Part shown: positions 1-5,424 of the stretch, one piece after another
Layout: each line of letters begins with the position of its first letter
Numbering within the stretch: position 1 is the first letter of the stretch
The notes under the pieces: generated by a model
What the model was told of the DNA's origin: nothing
Database searches by the model: none
The model's input: the letters and a program-made list of their open reading frames with translations, nothing else
Program-made: the position numbers and the translations under genes
Assembly: GCA_025927935.1 (NCBI GenBank)
Contig: JAICKM010000498.1
Location: forward strand, 1 to 5,424
Source of the DNA: Chloroflexia bacterium
Lineage (GTDB): Bacteria > Chloroflexota > Chloroflexia > QHBQ01 > JADMIH01
Direction: 5' to 3'
DNA: 5,424 nt

Positions 1-182
1 GGCACCAGGAAGCCGGTCAGCAGGTTGAACAGGGTGGTTTTGCCCGCGCCGTTGGGGCCGATCACGCCGTGGATGACCAGCGGCTCCAGGCGCAGGCTAT
101 AGTGGTGCAGGGCCAGCACCCCGGCAAAGGCTTTCGCCAGACCCTCGACTTCCAGTAGCGGCGTAGCGGGACCGGTAGCCAT
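1..182 (-). CDS. ABC transporter ATP-binding protein, LivG-like (partial, N-terminus only)
   Basis: The first 60 residues of a nucleotide-binding subunit are visible; the rest lies beyond the left edge. The protein reads MATGPATPLLEVEGLAKAF, then an intact Walker A GPNGAGKT at residues 42-49 followed by TLFNLLTGF. This GPNGAGKTTLFNLLTGF block is characteristic of LivG-type ATPases of branched-chain amino acid (HAAT) importers, which energise membrane permeases from the cytoplasmic face. Phe19 sits where the adenine-stacking A-loop aromatic is expected. The segment just before Walker A reads EPLVIHGVIG, whereas the family usually has PGxIxG, so the normally conserved Gly and its neighbour are replaced by Leu-Val. 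The ATG lies 6 bases beyond the stop of the upstream synthetase gene, without a convincing Shine-Dalgarno, so translational coupling is likely. The transported substrate cannot be read from this fragment. Walker B, the signature motif and the LivG/LivF distinction lie outside the window. Confidence 0.88.
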   Translation of the reverse strand, partial: MATGPATPLLEVEGLAKAFAGVLALHHYSLRLEPLVIHGVIGPNGAGKTTLFNLLTGFLV

Positions 183-188
183 GGCCGT

Positions 189-1547
189 CTACAGGAACTC
201 GAACAATTCGGCCCGCTCCCAATCGGCCACCGTGTCGCGGAAGTCGGGCGCGTCGAACGACGGGAGCGCGCCGCGCGCTTTGCCGATCTCGTGCCGCTTG
301 ACGGCCACGAACAGCTTGATAAACTCCTCGCCCAGCGCGCTACGCAGCACCTCGTCGGCTTCCAACGCGGCGAGCGCGGCCTCCAGGCTGACCGGCAGAT
401 CGGGCACGCCCTCTAAGCCATAAGCGATCCCGTCAATCGGCGCGGGCGGCTCCAACTCCCGCCGGATGCCGTCGATGCCCGCGGCAATCGACCCGGCCAG
501 GACCAGGTAGGGGTTGCTCGCGCCGCAGGGGATGCGGTTCTCCAGATGCGTATTCTCGCCTCGGATGCCCTTCACGCGTACTCCGACCGTGCGGTTCTCC
601 AGCCCCCAGGTCGCGTTCACCGGCGCGAACGAGTAGAGCTTGTAACGTTTGCCGCAGTTCACCGTCGGCGCGTACAGTGCGGTCAGCCCTGCGGCGTGCG
701 CCAACTGCCCGGCGATGAACTGCCCGGCCACCCGCGACAGGCCGTCCGGCGCTTGCGGATCGTCGAAGGCGTTCGCGCCGTCGCTCACGCGGTACAGGCC
801 CTGGTGAAAATGGCAGCCGCTGGCGCTCTGGTCGGCATACGGCTTGGTCATGAACGACGCGACATAGCCGTGTTGCAGCGCGATCTCCTTGACGCCCTGC
901 TTGAACGAGAACGCGGCATCCGCCGCCGCGATGCCCCAAGCGGGCGCGAAGTTGATTTCCTGCTGGCCCGGCCCGTATTCGGCGTTGGCCGTGATCACGT
1001 CCACGTCCACGGCGCGCAGGTCGCGGATCACCTGGCGGATAAAGCCGCCGTCGAACTCGTTGCGTAACGTGGCAAAGATCTGGATGCCGGGATACGGCGC
1101 GGCCTGGGTGGCGGCGTCCTGCAAATAAAACTCGTACTCGTAGCCCGCGCGCAGGCGGTAGCCCAGCGCGGCCAGCGCCTCCAGTTGCATCCGCGCCACA
1201 TAGCGCGGCGCGGCAGCGGCGGGCCGCCCATCGTAGAAGCGCGGTTCGCAGATCAGCCGGGCAGTGGAATCCAGCCAGGGCAGCACCCGGTACGTAGCCG
1301 GGTCGGGGAAGATGCGGCTGTCGGGGAAGCCCAGTTCCTCCATATAGCCGGTGCCGGGCGCCACCCCGGCCTGGGCGTCGAAACCCAACTGGCCCAGCAA
1401 GAAGTTCAGCCCGTCGCGCCCAAAGCGTTCGACATGGGCCAGCGGCACCAGCTTGGAGCGCGCGATGCCGTGCGTATCGCTCTGCTCGAAGCGGACAAAC
1501 TCCACCTGCTGCTCGGCGGCGGTGCGGACAACTTCAGCCAGATCCAT
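189..1547 (-). CDS. Glutamine synthetase-like ligase (lengsin/FluG/gamma-glutamyl ligase type)
   Basis: A 452-residue protein of the glutamine synthetase superfamily, close to the usual length of type I-like homologues. A small beta-grasp N-domain (about residues 10-100) carries FVRFEQSDTHGIARSK, with Asp24 matching the N-domain Asp of GS. The catalytic domain has the metal/ATP ligands GYEYEF (Glu137, Glu139), NAEYGPGQQE (Glu190, Glu197), GCHFHQG (His246), NRTVGVR (Arg319, Arg324) and LENR (Glu336, Arg338), then NPYLVLAGSIAAGIDG. The flap motif KRxxxxxEAPV of ammonia-using GS reads KRYKLYSFAPV here, so the flap Glu is Phe307, and the adenylylation-loop Tyr motif is not evident. These traits suit GS-like enzymes that ligate glutamate (or another acid) to amines or other acceptors, but the substrate is unknown. 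I chose the ATG at 1547 because AGGAGG precedes it by 5 bases and homologues begin there; the frame stays open upstream to 1766 but that part looks non-coding. It is followed after 6 bases by a LivG-like ATPase gene, implying coupled uptake and modification. Confidence 0.93.
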   Translation of the reverse strand: MDLAEVVRTAAEQQVEFVRFEQSDTHGIARSKLVPLAHVERFGRDGLNFLLGQLGFDAQAGVAPGTGYMEELGFPDSRIFPDPATYRVLPWLDSTARLICEPRFYDGRPAAAAPRYVARMQLEALAALGYRLRAGYEYEFYLQDAATQAAPYPGIQIFATLRNEFDGGFIRQVIRDLRAVDVDVITANAEYGPGQQEINFAPAWGIAAADAAFSFKQGVKEIALQHGYVASFMTKPYADQSASGCHFHQGLYRVSDGANAFDDPQAPDGLSRVAGQFIAGQLAHAAGLTALYAPTVNCGKRYKLYSFAPVNATWGLENRTVGVRVKGIRGENTHLENRIPCGASNPYLVLAGSIAAGIDGIRRELEPPAPIDGIAYGLEGVPDLPVSLEAALAALEADEVLRSALGEEFIKLFVAVKRHEIGKARGALPSFDAPDFRDTVADWERAELFEFL

Positions 1548-1552
1548 AGCGG

Positions 1553-1558
1553 CCTCCT
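1553..1558 (-). promoter_or_regulatory. Ribosome binding site of the GS-like gene
   Basis: On the minus strand AGGAGG stands 5 bases before the ATG at 1547. This perfect Shine-Dalgarno decides the start against the upstream in-frame ATG at 1766. Confidence 0.85.
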
Positions 1559-1577
1559 GTGGTGCGGCAGAAGGACC

Positions 1578-1594
1578 TCGGCCTCCCAGGCCGA
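1578..1594 (-). other. Leader hairpin upstream of the GS-like gene
   Basis: A perfect 7-bp inverted repeat (TCGGCCT / AGGCCGA) with a 3-base loop lies 30 bases before the start codon, between the predicted promoter and the ribosome binding site. It could fold in the mRNA leader. There is no U-tract after it on either strand, so it is not a typical intrinsic terminator. A regulatory role is inference. Confidence 0.4.
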
Positions 1595-1646
1595 ATAGCC
1601 CCGATTGCTGGAAGAATCTCGCGGGAACCGGCGGCGGCTCCTGGAC

Positions 1647-1658
1647 CGTGCCGGCACG
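1647..1658. promoter_or_regulatory. 12-base perfect palindrome, possible operator
   Basis: CGTGCCGGCACG is its own reverse complement and sits about 40 bases downstream of the predicted transcription start of the GS-like gene. The position suits a repressor site or the base of an RNA hairpin. GC-rich genomes produce such palindromes by chance, so confidence is modest. Confidence 0.3.
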
Positions 1659-1705
1659 CGGGCGCCTGTGCCCTTCGATACTCCGGCAAGTTGAGTAGTG
1701 GCGCC

Positions 1706-1734
1706 AGTATAGCAGAGCCGTCCCCCCCGCGCAA
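1706..1734 (-). promoter_or_regulatory. Predicted sigma70-like promoter of the GS-like/ABC operon
   Basis: Reading the minus strand, TTGCGC (1734-1729) is followed after exactly 17 bases by TATACT (1711-1706), five of six matches to the -10 consensus and three of six to the -35. It would start transcription near 1699 and give a leader of about 150 bases. The spacer contains a run of seven G. Confidence 0.5.
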
Positions 1735-1774
1735 CAGCCTACAGCCCGATATCCAGTCACAATCACGGCTGAGG

Positions 1775-1792
1775 CGCAAAGAACGCAGAGAT
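1775..1792. repeat. Two degenerate 9-base tandem units
   Basis: CGCAAAGAA is followed immediately by CGCAGAGAT, matching at seven of nine positions. Short CGCAAAG/CGCAGAG ladders of this kind occur as dispersed intergenic sequence in many environmental bacterial genomes. With two units this may be a remnant or chance. Confidence 0.25.
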
Positions 1793-1862
1793 CATTGAAG
1801 CACGGGATATTTGCGGTCTTCTACACGACGGCATCGCCGGCACCAGCATAAAGAGCAACTTA

Positions 1863-1889
1863 ATTTGCTAGGACAAAAAGATTTGCTAG
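1863..1889 (+). repeat. 9-base direct repeat overlapping the xylulokinase promoter
   Basis: ATTTGCTAG occurs at 1863-1871 and again at 1881-1889, 18 bases apart start to start. The first copy also forms AGCAA-N6-TTGCT (1854-1869) with the preceding sequence. The copies flank or overlap the predicted -35 and -10 elements, where a transcription factor would act. No regulator gene is present in the window to match it to. Confidence 0.45.
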
Positions 1890-1895
1890 TATGAT
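1865..1895 (+). promoter_or_regulatory. Predicted promoter for the xylulokinase unit
   Basis: In an AT-rich patch that contrasts with its GC-rich surroundings, TTGCTA (1865-1870) precedes TAGTAT (1887-1892, 16-base spacer) or TATGAT (1890-1895, 19-base spacer). Either gives a leader of about 160 bases containing both palindromic repeats. The consensus match is moderate, and the local base composition is the main support. Confidence 0.45.
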
Positions 1896-1956
1896 GGGCC
1901 GCCCGCTCAACCACAGGCACGCATCATGCACGGCGCACCGCACCGTAGTTTTGCGA

Positions 1957-1984
1957 TGTAGGGGTCGGTTTCAAACCGGCCCGC
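1957..1984 (+). repeat. REP-like palindromic repeat, copy 1
   Basis: A 28-base unit beginning TGTAGGGG and ending CCGGCCCGC. Its arms (1962-1971 and 1973-1982) are an inverted repeat around one central C. It differs from copy 2 at a single base (T at 1965), which in RNA turns a C-G pair into a U-G wobble, so pairing is preserved if transcribed rightward. It is intergenic and upstream of the xylulokinase start. Confidence 0.8.
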
Positions 1985-2003
1985 CGCCGAATCCCGGTTC
2001 CGT

Positions 2004-2031
2004 TGTAGGGGCCGGTTTCAAACCGGCCCGC
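2004..2031 (+). repeat. REP-like palindromic repeat, copy 2
   Basis: The same 28-base unit as at 1957, 27 of 28 bases identical, with a 19-base unrelated stretch between them. The arms at 2009-2018 and 2020-2029 are a perfect 10-bp inverted repeat around C2019. Its end is 28 bases before the xylulokinase ATG, so a folded form would sit in the mRNA leader. The pattern resembles repetitive extragenic palindromes. Two copies with a 19-base gap do not make a CRISPR array. Confidence 0.8.
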
Positions 2032-2059
2032 GCTGCCGGCCAAGGGCCAGAACCACGCC

Positions 2060-3580
2060 ATGCCGAACACCCATTTTCTAGGCATTGACCTGGGTACCTC
2101 ATTCCTCAAGCTCCAGGTGATCGACGCGGCGGGCGCCGCCGTCGCGGCAGCGGGCGCGTCTGTGCCGTTGCATGTCCCGCAGCCCGGCTGGGTTGAGCAG
2201 GACCCAGCCGAGTGGTGGGCCGCCCTGCGGGCTGCCTGCCGCGATCTGTTCGCGCCCGGCGGGGTGGATCCGGCGAGCATCGCCGCCGTGGGCCTCTCCG
2301 GGCAGATGCACGGCGCGGTCTTCCTCGACAGCGAGGGTGCGGTCCTGCGCCCCTGCCTGATCTGGGCCGACGCCCGCACGACCGCCCAGGTGGCCCAGAT
2401 CGCGGAGCGGGTCCCGCGCGCCACGCTGATCGGTATCACCGGCAACGCGCCCAATACCAGCTTCACGGCGGCCAAGGTGCTGTGGGTGCAGCAGCACGAG
2501 CCGGAGATCTACGCCCGCACCCGCCACATCCTCTTGCCCAAAGACTACCTGCGCCTGCGCCTGACCGGCACCTACGCCACCGATGTATCCGACGCCTCGG
2601 CCACGCTGTTGTTCGACCTGGCCCGGCGCGACTGGTCGCCTGCCTTGCTGGATGCGTTCAGCATCCACCCTGCCCTGCTGCCGCCGGTCCACGAGTCCAC
2701 CGCGCCCACCGGCACGATCACGCCGGAGGCGGCAGCCGCGACCGGCCTGCGCGCCGGGACGCCCGTCGTGGCGGGCGGCGGCGACGCCGAGTGCAGCGCG
2801 TTCGGCCTGGGCCTGGCTGGCGCTGCCGGCAGCGCGGGCGCCGTCCTGACATCTATCGGCACCTCCGGCCAGGTTTTCGCCGTCACCGACCGCCCGGTGA
2901 TCGACCCGCGGGGCCGCATCCACAGCCTGTGCCACGTGGCGCCGGACCGCTGGCACGTCATGGGCGCCATCCTCGCCGGGGGCCTGGCCCTGCGCTGGCT
3001 GCGCGACATTCTCACCCCGCCCGGCGGCCCGCCGCCCGACTATGACGCCTTATCCGCGGAAGCCGCACTCATCGCCGCGGGCGCGAACGGCGTGATCTTC
3101 CTGCCCTATCTCCAGGGCGAGCGCACCCCGTACATGGACCCCCAGGCGCGTGGCGTCTTCTTCGGTCTGAGCCGCGACCACACCCGTGCCCACCTGGTGC
3201 GCGCGGTCATGGAGGGCGTGGCCTTTGCCCTGCGCGACGGGTTGGAGGTATTCCGGGAGTTGGGCATCGCACCGGCGGAGGTGCGGGTGGCCGGCGGGGG
3301 CGCGCGCAGCCCGCTCTGGCGGCAGATCCAGCGCGATGTCTTTGCGCTGCCGGTGCGGACCATCGGCGCCGACCACGGTGGGGCCTACGGCGCAGCGCTG
3401 CTGGCCGCCGTGGGCGCCGGGGCATTCGCCGGGGGCGCGGATGCGGCCCGCGCGGTCCCACTGGGCGCGCGCTCCGCCCCCGACCCGGCCCAGGTCGCCG
3501 CCTATGACGCGGTCTACCGGCGCTACCGGCGGCTGTACCCCGCGCTCCAGGCCGAGTTCGCCGCCGCCTCCGAGGAATAA
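2060..3580 (+). CDS. xylB: Xylulokinase (FGGY carbohydrate kinase)
   Basis: A 506-residue cytoplasmic kinase, close to the normal length, expected to phosphorylate D-xylulose to D-xylulose 5-phosphate with ATP, feeding the pentose phosphate pathway. The N-terminal FGGY domain (about residues 6-250) opens with the phosphate-1 loop GIDLGTS (Asp10), has the xylulokinase substrate motif GQMHG (Met83, His84, Gly85), then KLLWVQ-like KVLWVQQHEPEIY and LLPKDYLRLRLTGTYATDVSDASAT, and the catalytic base Asp242 in VVAGGGD. The C-terminal domain has GTSG (267-270), FLPYLQGERTP (Glu354), GVFFGL and the adenine-loop GGGARS (412-417). The motif order and MHG signature match E. coli XylB rather than glycerol, ribulo- or rhamnulokinase. 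After the catalytic Asp the sequence is AECSAFGLG instead of the more usual N/Q-A-A-x-A-V-G. The ATG at 2060 places GIDLGTS at residue 8, as in the family, but no clear Shine-Dalgarno precedes it. A GH38 glycosidase follows on the same strand. Another ketose substrate remains possible. Confidence 0.93.
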   Translation: MPNTHFLGIDLGTSFLKLQVIDAAGAAVAAAGASVPLHVPQPGWVEQDPAEWWAALRAACRDLFAPGGVDPASIAAVGLSGQMHGAVFLDSEGAVLRPCLIWADARTTAQVAQIAERVPRATLIGITGNAPNTSFTAAKVLWVQQHEPEIYARTRHILLPKDYLRLRLTGTYATDVSDASATLLFDLARRDWSPALLDAFSIHPALLPPVHESTAPTGTITPEAAAATGLRAGTPVVAGGGDAECSAFGLGLAGAAGSAGAVLTSIGTSGQVFAVTDRPVIDPRGRIHSLCHVAPDRWHVMGAILAGGLALRWLRDILTPPGGPPPDYDALSAEAALIAAGANGVIFLPYLQGERTPYMDPQARGVFFGLSRDHTRAHLVRAVMEGVAFALRDGLEVFRELGIAPAEVRVAGGGARSPLWRQIQRDVFALPVRTIGADHGGAYGAALLAAVGAGAFAGGADAARAVPLGARSAPDPAQVAAYDAVYRRYRRLYPALQAEFAAASEE

Positions 3581-3675
3581 CAGGGGCGATCTCCGCACCC
3601 GCCGCGCAGGGCGGCACAGATCTGGCGGATGCCTCATGGACGGCATAACCATCTAATTCGATCACATCTGCCTAT

Positions 3676-3680
3676 GGAGG
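3676..3680 (+). promoter_or_regulatory. Ribosome binding site of the alpha-mannosidase gene
   Basis: GGAGG ends 8 bases before a TTG codon at 3689. This supports TTG as the start over the in-frame ATG at 3710, which would leave only four residues before the zinc-binding His. Confidence 0.8.
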
Positions 3681-3688
3681 GTCCCAGG

Positions 3689-5424
3689 TTGAAAACGAAA
3701 ACCTTACACATGATCGGCAATGCCCACCTCGATCCCGTGTGGCTCTGGCAGTGGCAAGAAGGCTTTCAGGAAGCCAAAGCCACCTTTCGCTCGGCGCTGG
3801 ACCGCCTGCGCGAATTCCCTGATTTCATCTTCACATCCAGTTCCGCCGCCATCTACGAGTGGGTGGAGCACAACGACCCGGAGATGTTTGCCGAAATCCA
3901 GGCGCGCGTGGCCGAGGGCCGCTGGCAGATCTGCGGTGGCTGGTGGATCCAGCCCGACTGTAATCTGCCCTCCGGCGAGTCGTTCGTGCGCCAGGGCCTG
4001 TACGGCCAGCACTATTTCCAGGAAAAGCTGGGCGTCACGGCGCGCACCGGCTACAACGTGGACAGCTTCGGCCACCATGGCATGCTGCCCCAGATCCTGC
4101 GTAAAAGCGGCATGGACGCCTATATCTTCATGCGCCCGTCGCCGCATGAAATGGCGCTGGCCGGGCCGCTCTTCTGGTGGGAGGCCGACGATGGCTCGCG
4201 CGTGCTGACTTATCGCATCCCCTACGAATACGCCTCCCCCGGCAAGGACATCGAGACGCATATCCGGCGCTGCGCCCAGGAGATCAAGGCGCCCTTCACC
4301 GAGGGCCTGTGCTTCTACGGCGTGGGCAACCACGGCGGCGGCCCGACTAAAGAGAATCTGGAATGCATCAAGCGGTTGAACGCCGGCCCCGACCTGCCCC
4401 GGCTGGTGCTGAGCGGCCCCAACGAGTTCTTCGCCGAGGTCCGCGGCGCCGATCTGCCCATCCCGGTCGTGCACACCGACTTGCAGCACCATGCCAGCGG
4501 CTGCTACGCGGCGCATTCGGGCGTGAAGCGCTGGAACCGCCGCGCCGAAAACGCGCTGGTGACGGCGGAGAAGTGGGCGAGCCTGGCCCACTGGCTCACC
4601 GGCCTGCCCTACCCCGACGACTTCGCCCATGCCTGGAAGCTGGTGTTGTTCAACCAGTTCCACGACATTCTGGCCGGCACCAGCATCGAGGCGGCCTATG
4701 AAGACGCCCGCGACAACTTCGGCGAAGCCGTGTCCATCGCGGCGCGCGCCGCCAACCACGCCACTCAGTCCATCTCCTGGCAGATCGCGATCCCGCCGGA
4801 GGACGGCATGAAGCCCATCGTCGTCTTCAACCCGCACGCCTGGGCGAGCAAGGTCAACGTCGAGTTGGAGTGGGGCCGGCTGGCCCAGGGCAGCACCCTG
4901 CTTGACGACGAGGATCGCCCGGTGGCGGTGCAGACGGTCCAGTCGGCGGCCACGGCGGGCGGGCGCAGCCGGCTCAGCTTTGTCGCCGATCTGCCGCCGC
5001 TTGGCTATCGCGTCTACCGCGTGGTGCTGCGCCCCGCGCCGGAAACCCCGCCTGCCTCTTCAAAGGCACCCGAACCGCCCGCCGGGAGCGCCGCTCTCCA
5101 GGCGAGCGATACGGCCATGGAGAACGCGTGGTTCAAGCTGGAGTTCGACCCGGAGACCGGCTATATCCGCAGTCTCACCGACAAGCAGCGCGGCCTCGAA
5201 CTGTTCCGCGCCCCCGGCGCGCGCCCCGTGGTCATGAACGACCCCAGCGACACCTGGAGCCACAACGTCCTGCGCTTCGACAGCGTGGCCGGGGAGTTCA
5301 AGGCCACCACGGTCAAGCTCGTCGCCAACGGGCCAGTCAAGGCGATTATCCGCGTGCTCAGCAGCTACGGCTCGTCGCAACTGATCCAGGACTTCGCCAT
5401 GTACCGCGACCTGCCGCAGATCGA
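3689..5424 (+). CDS. Alpha-mannosidase, glycoside hydrolase family 38 (partial, C-terminus beyond window)
   Basis: 578 codons are present and the frame is still open at the right edge; family members are commonly 800-1,000 residues or more. It is expected to be a zinc-dependent retaining enzyme hydrolysing alpha-mannosides. The catalytic domain (about residues 5-275) starts LHMIGNAHLDPVWLW, with zinc ligands His13 and Asp15, and contains NVDSFGHHGMLPQIL with Asp125 as the predicted nucleophile and zinc ligand. The helical middle domain (about 275-350) has LQHHASGCYAAHS and NQFHDILAGTS, with His325 as the fourth zinc ligand. A Pro/Ala/Ser-rich linker (about 449-476) leads into the C-terminal beta-sandwich domain (WFKLEFDPETGYIRSLTDK onward). 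There is no signal peptide, so the enzyme is probably cytoplasmic and acts on imported oligosaccharides. I chose TTG at 3689 because of the GGAGG 8 bases upstream and family N-termini. It follows the xylulokinase gene by 108 bases with no strong terminator between, so co-transcription is plausible. Activity on other alpha-linked sugars cannot be excluded. Confidence 0.93.
   Translation, partial: MKTKTLHMIGNAHLDPVWLWQWQEGFQEAKATFRSALDRLREFPDFIFTSSSAAIYEWVEHNDPEMFAEIQARVAEGRWQICGGWWIQPDCNLPSGESFVRQGLYGQHYFQEKLGVTARTGYNVDSFGHHGMLPQILRKSGMDAYIFMRPSPHEMALAGPLFWWEADDGSRVLTYRIPYEYASPGKDIETHIRRCAQEIKAPFTEGLCFYGVGNHGGGPTKENLECIKRLNAGPDLPRLVLSGPNEFFAEVRGADLPIPVVHTDLQHHASGCYAAHSGVKRWNRRAENALVTAEKWASLAHWLTGLPYPDDFAHAWKLVLFNQFHDILAGTSIEAAYEDARDNFGEAVSIAARAANHATQSISWQIAIPPEDGMKPIVVFNPHAWASKVNVELEWGRLAQGSTLLDDEDRPVAVQTVQSAATAGGRSRLSFVADLPPLGYRVYRVVLRPAPETPPASSKAPEPPAGSAALQASDTAMENAWFKLEFDPETGYIRSLTDKQRGLELFRAPGARPVVMNDPSDTWSHNVLRFDSVAGEFKATTVKLVANGPVKAIIRVLSSYGSSQLIQDFAMYRDLPQI

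Larger units (their letters stand above)
1548..2059. other. Divergent intergenic region (512 bases, no gene seen)
   Basis: This stretch separates the two divergent units. It holds the leftward promoter and leader with a palindrome and hairpin, the rightward AT-rich promoter-like patch with a 9-base direct repeat, and two 28-base palindromic repeats. Open frames crossing it (for example plus-strand 1891-2088 and the upstream extension of the GS-like frame) have low-complexity Arg/Pro/Ala-rich translations without domains, lack good ribosome binding sites, and run through the palindromic repeats. I consider them non-coding. No tRNA or recognisable riboswitch was seen. Confidence 0.75.

Noticed and set aside
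1560..1700. T-box-like element in the GS leader (GGTTCCCGCGAG followed by a TCCTTC segment)
   Set aside because: The conserved T-box core (GGGTGGNACCGCG) is absent, no stem I could be recognised, and the leader is short for that class.
1548..1766. N-terminal extension of the GS-like protein to an ATG at 1766
   Set aside because: The extension is low-complexity, has no counterpart in the family, spans the predicted promoter and leader hairpin, and is overridden by the perfect AGGAGG before the ATG at 1547.
1957..2031. CRISPR-like repeat-spacer-repeat
   Set aside because: Only two repeats, a 19-base gap that is too short for a spacer, strong full-length palindromy and no cas genes. A REP-like explanation fits better.
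1891..2088. Small plus-strand protein of 65 residues
   Set aside because: It runs through both palindromic repeats and overlaps the xylulokinase start in another frame. Its composition looks like translated repeat and it has no ribosome binding site.
2099..2956. Long minus-strand open frame within the xylulokinase gene
   Set aside because: High GC keeps antisense frames open. The translation is Arg/Gly/Ala-rich without domains, while the plus-strand frame is an unmistakable kinase.
3598..3646. Intrinsic terminator between the xylulokinase and alpha-mannosidase genes
   Set aside because: Two 5-bp inverted repeats occur (3599-3614 and 3629-3646), but both are short and neither is followed by a T-run.
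3704..4837. 377-residue minus-strand open frame within the alpha-mannosidase gene
   Set aside because: It lies antisense to the GH38 catalytic domain, whose motifs are intact on the plus strand, and its own translation shows no recognisable domain.

Overview
This is a GC-rich bacterial window, probably chromosomal. It has dense coding, a few AT-rich promoter-like patches and a pair of palindromic intergenic repeats. The gene content (a lengsin/FluG-like glutamine synthetase homologue, a LivG-type ABC ATPase, a xylulokinase and a GH38 alpha-mannosidase) and the repeat style would suit a Chloroflexota-like bacterium. That assignment is only an impression and cannot be established from this sequence alone.

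Layout. Two transcription units diverge from a roughly 510-base non-coding region (1548-2059). The leftward unit (minus strand) encodes a glutamine synthetase-like ligase (189-1547), followed after 6 bases by the start of an ABC transporter ATPase of the branched-chain amino acid (LivG) type, which runs off the left edge (1-182). The rightward unit (plus strand) encodes an FGGY-family xylulokinase (2060-3580). After a 108-base gap comes a GH38 alpha-mannosidase (3689 onward), which begins with TTG behind a strong ribosome binding site and runs off the right edge.

The central region holds a plausible sigma70-like promoter for each direction, a roughly 150-base leader ahead of the synthetase gene with a 12-base palindrome and a 7-bp hairpin, a 9-base direct repeat overlapping the xylulokinase promoter, and two 28-base palindromic (REP-like) repeats just upstream of the xylulokinase start.

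Functionally, the left unit looks like uptake of an amino acid, amide or amine coupled to its gamma-glutamylation or a related ligation. The synthetase homologue keeps the metal and ATP residues but has Phe where true glutamine synthetases have the flap Glu, which argues against simple ammonia assimilation. The right unit looks like carbohydrate catabolism: release of alpha-mannosyl residues and phosphorylation of a ketopentose. I see no clear evidence of a novel defence, mobile or RNA-guided system.
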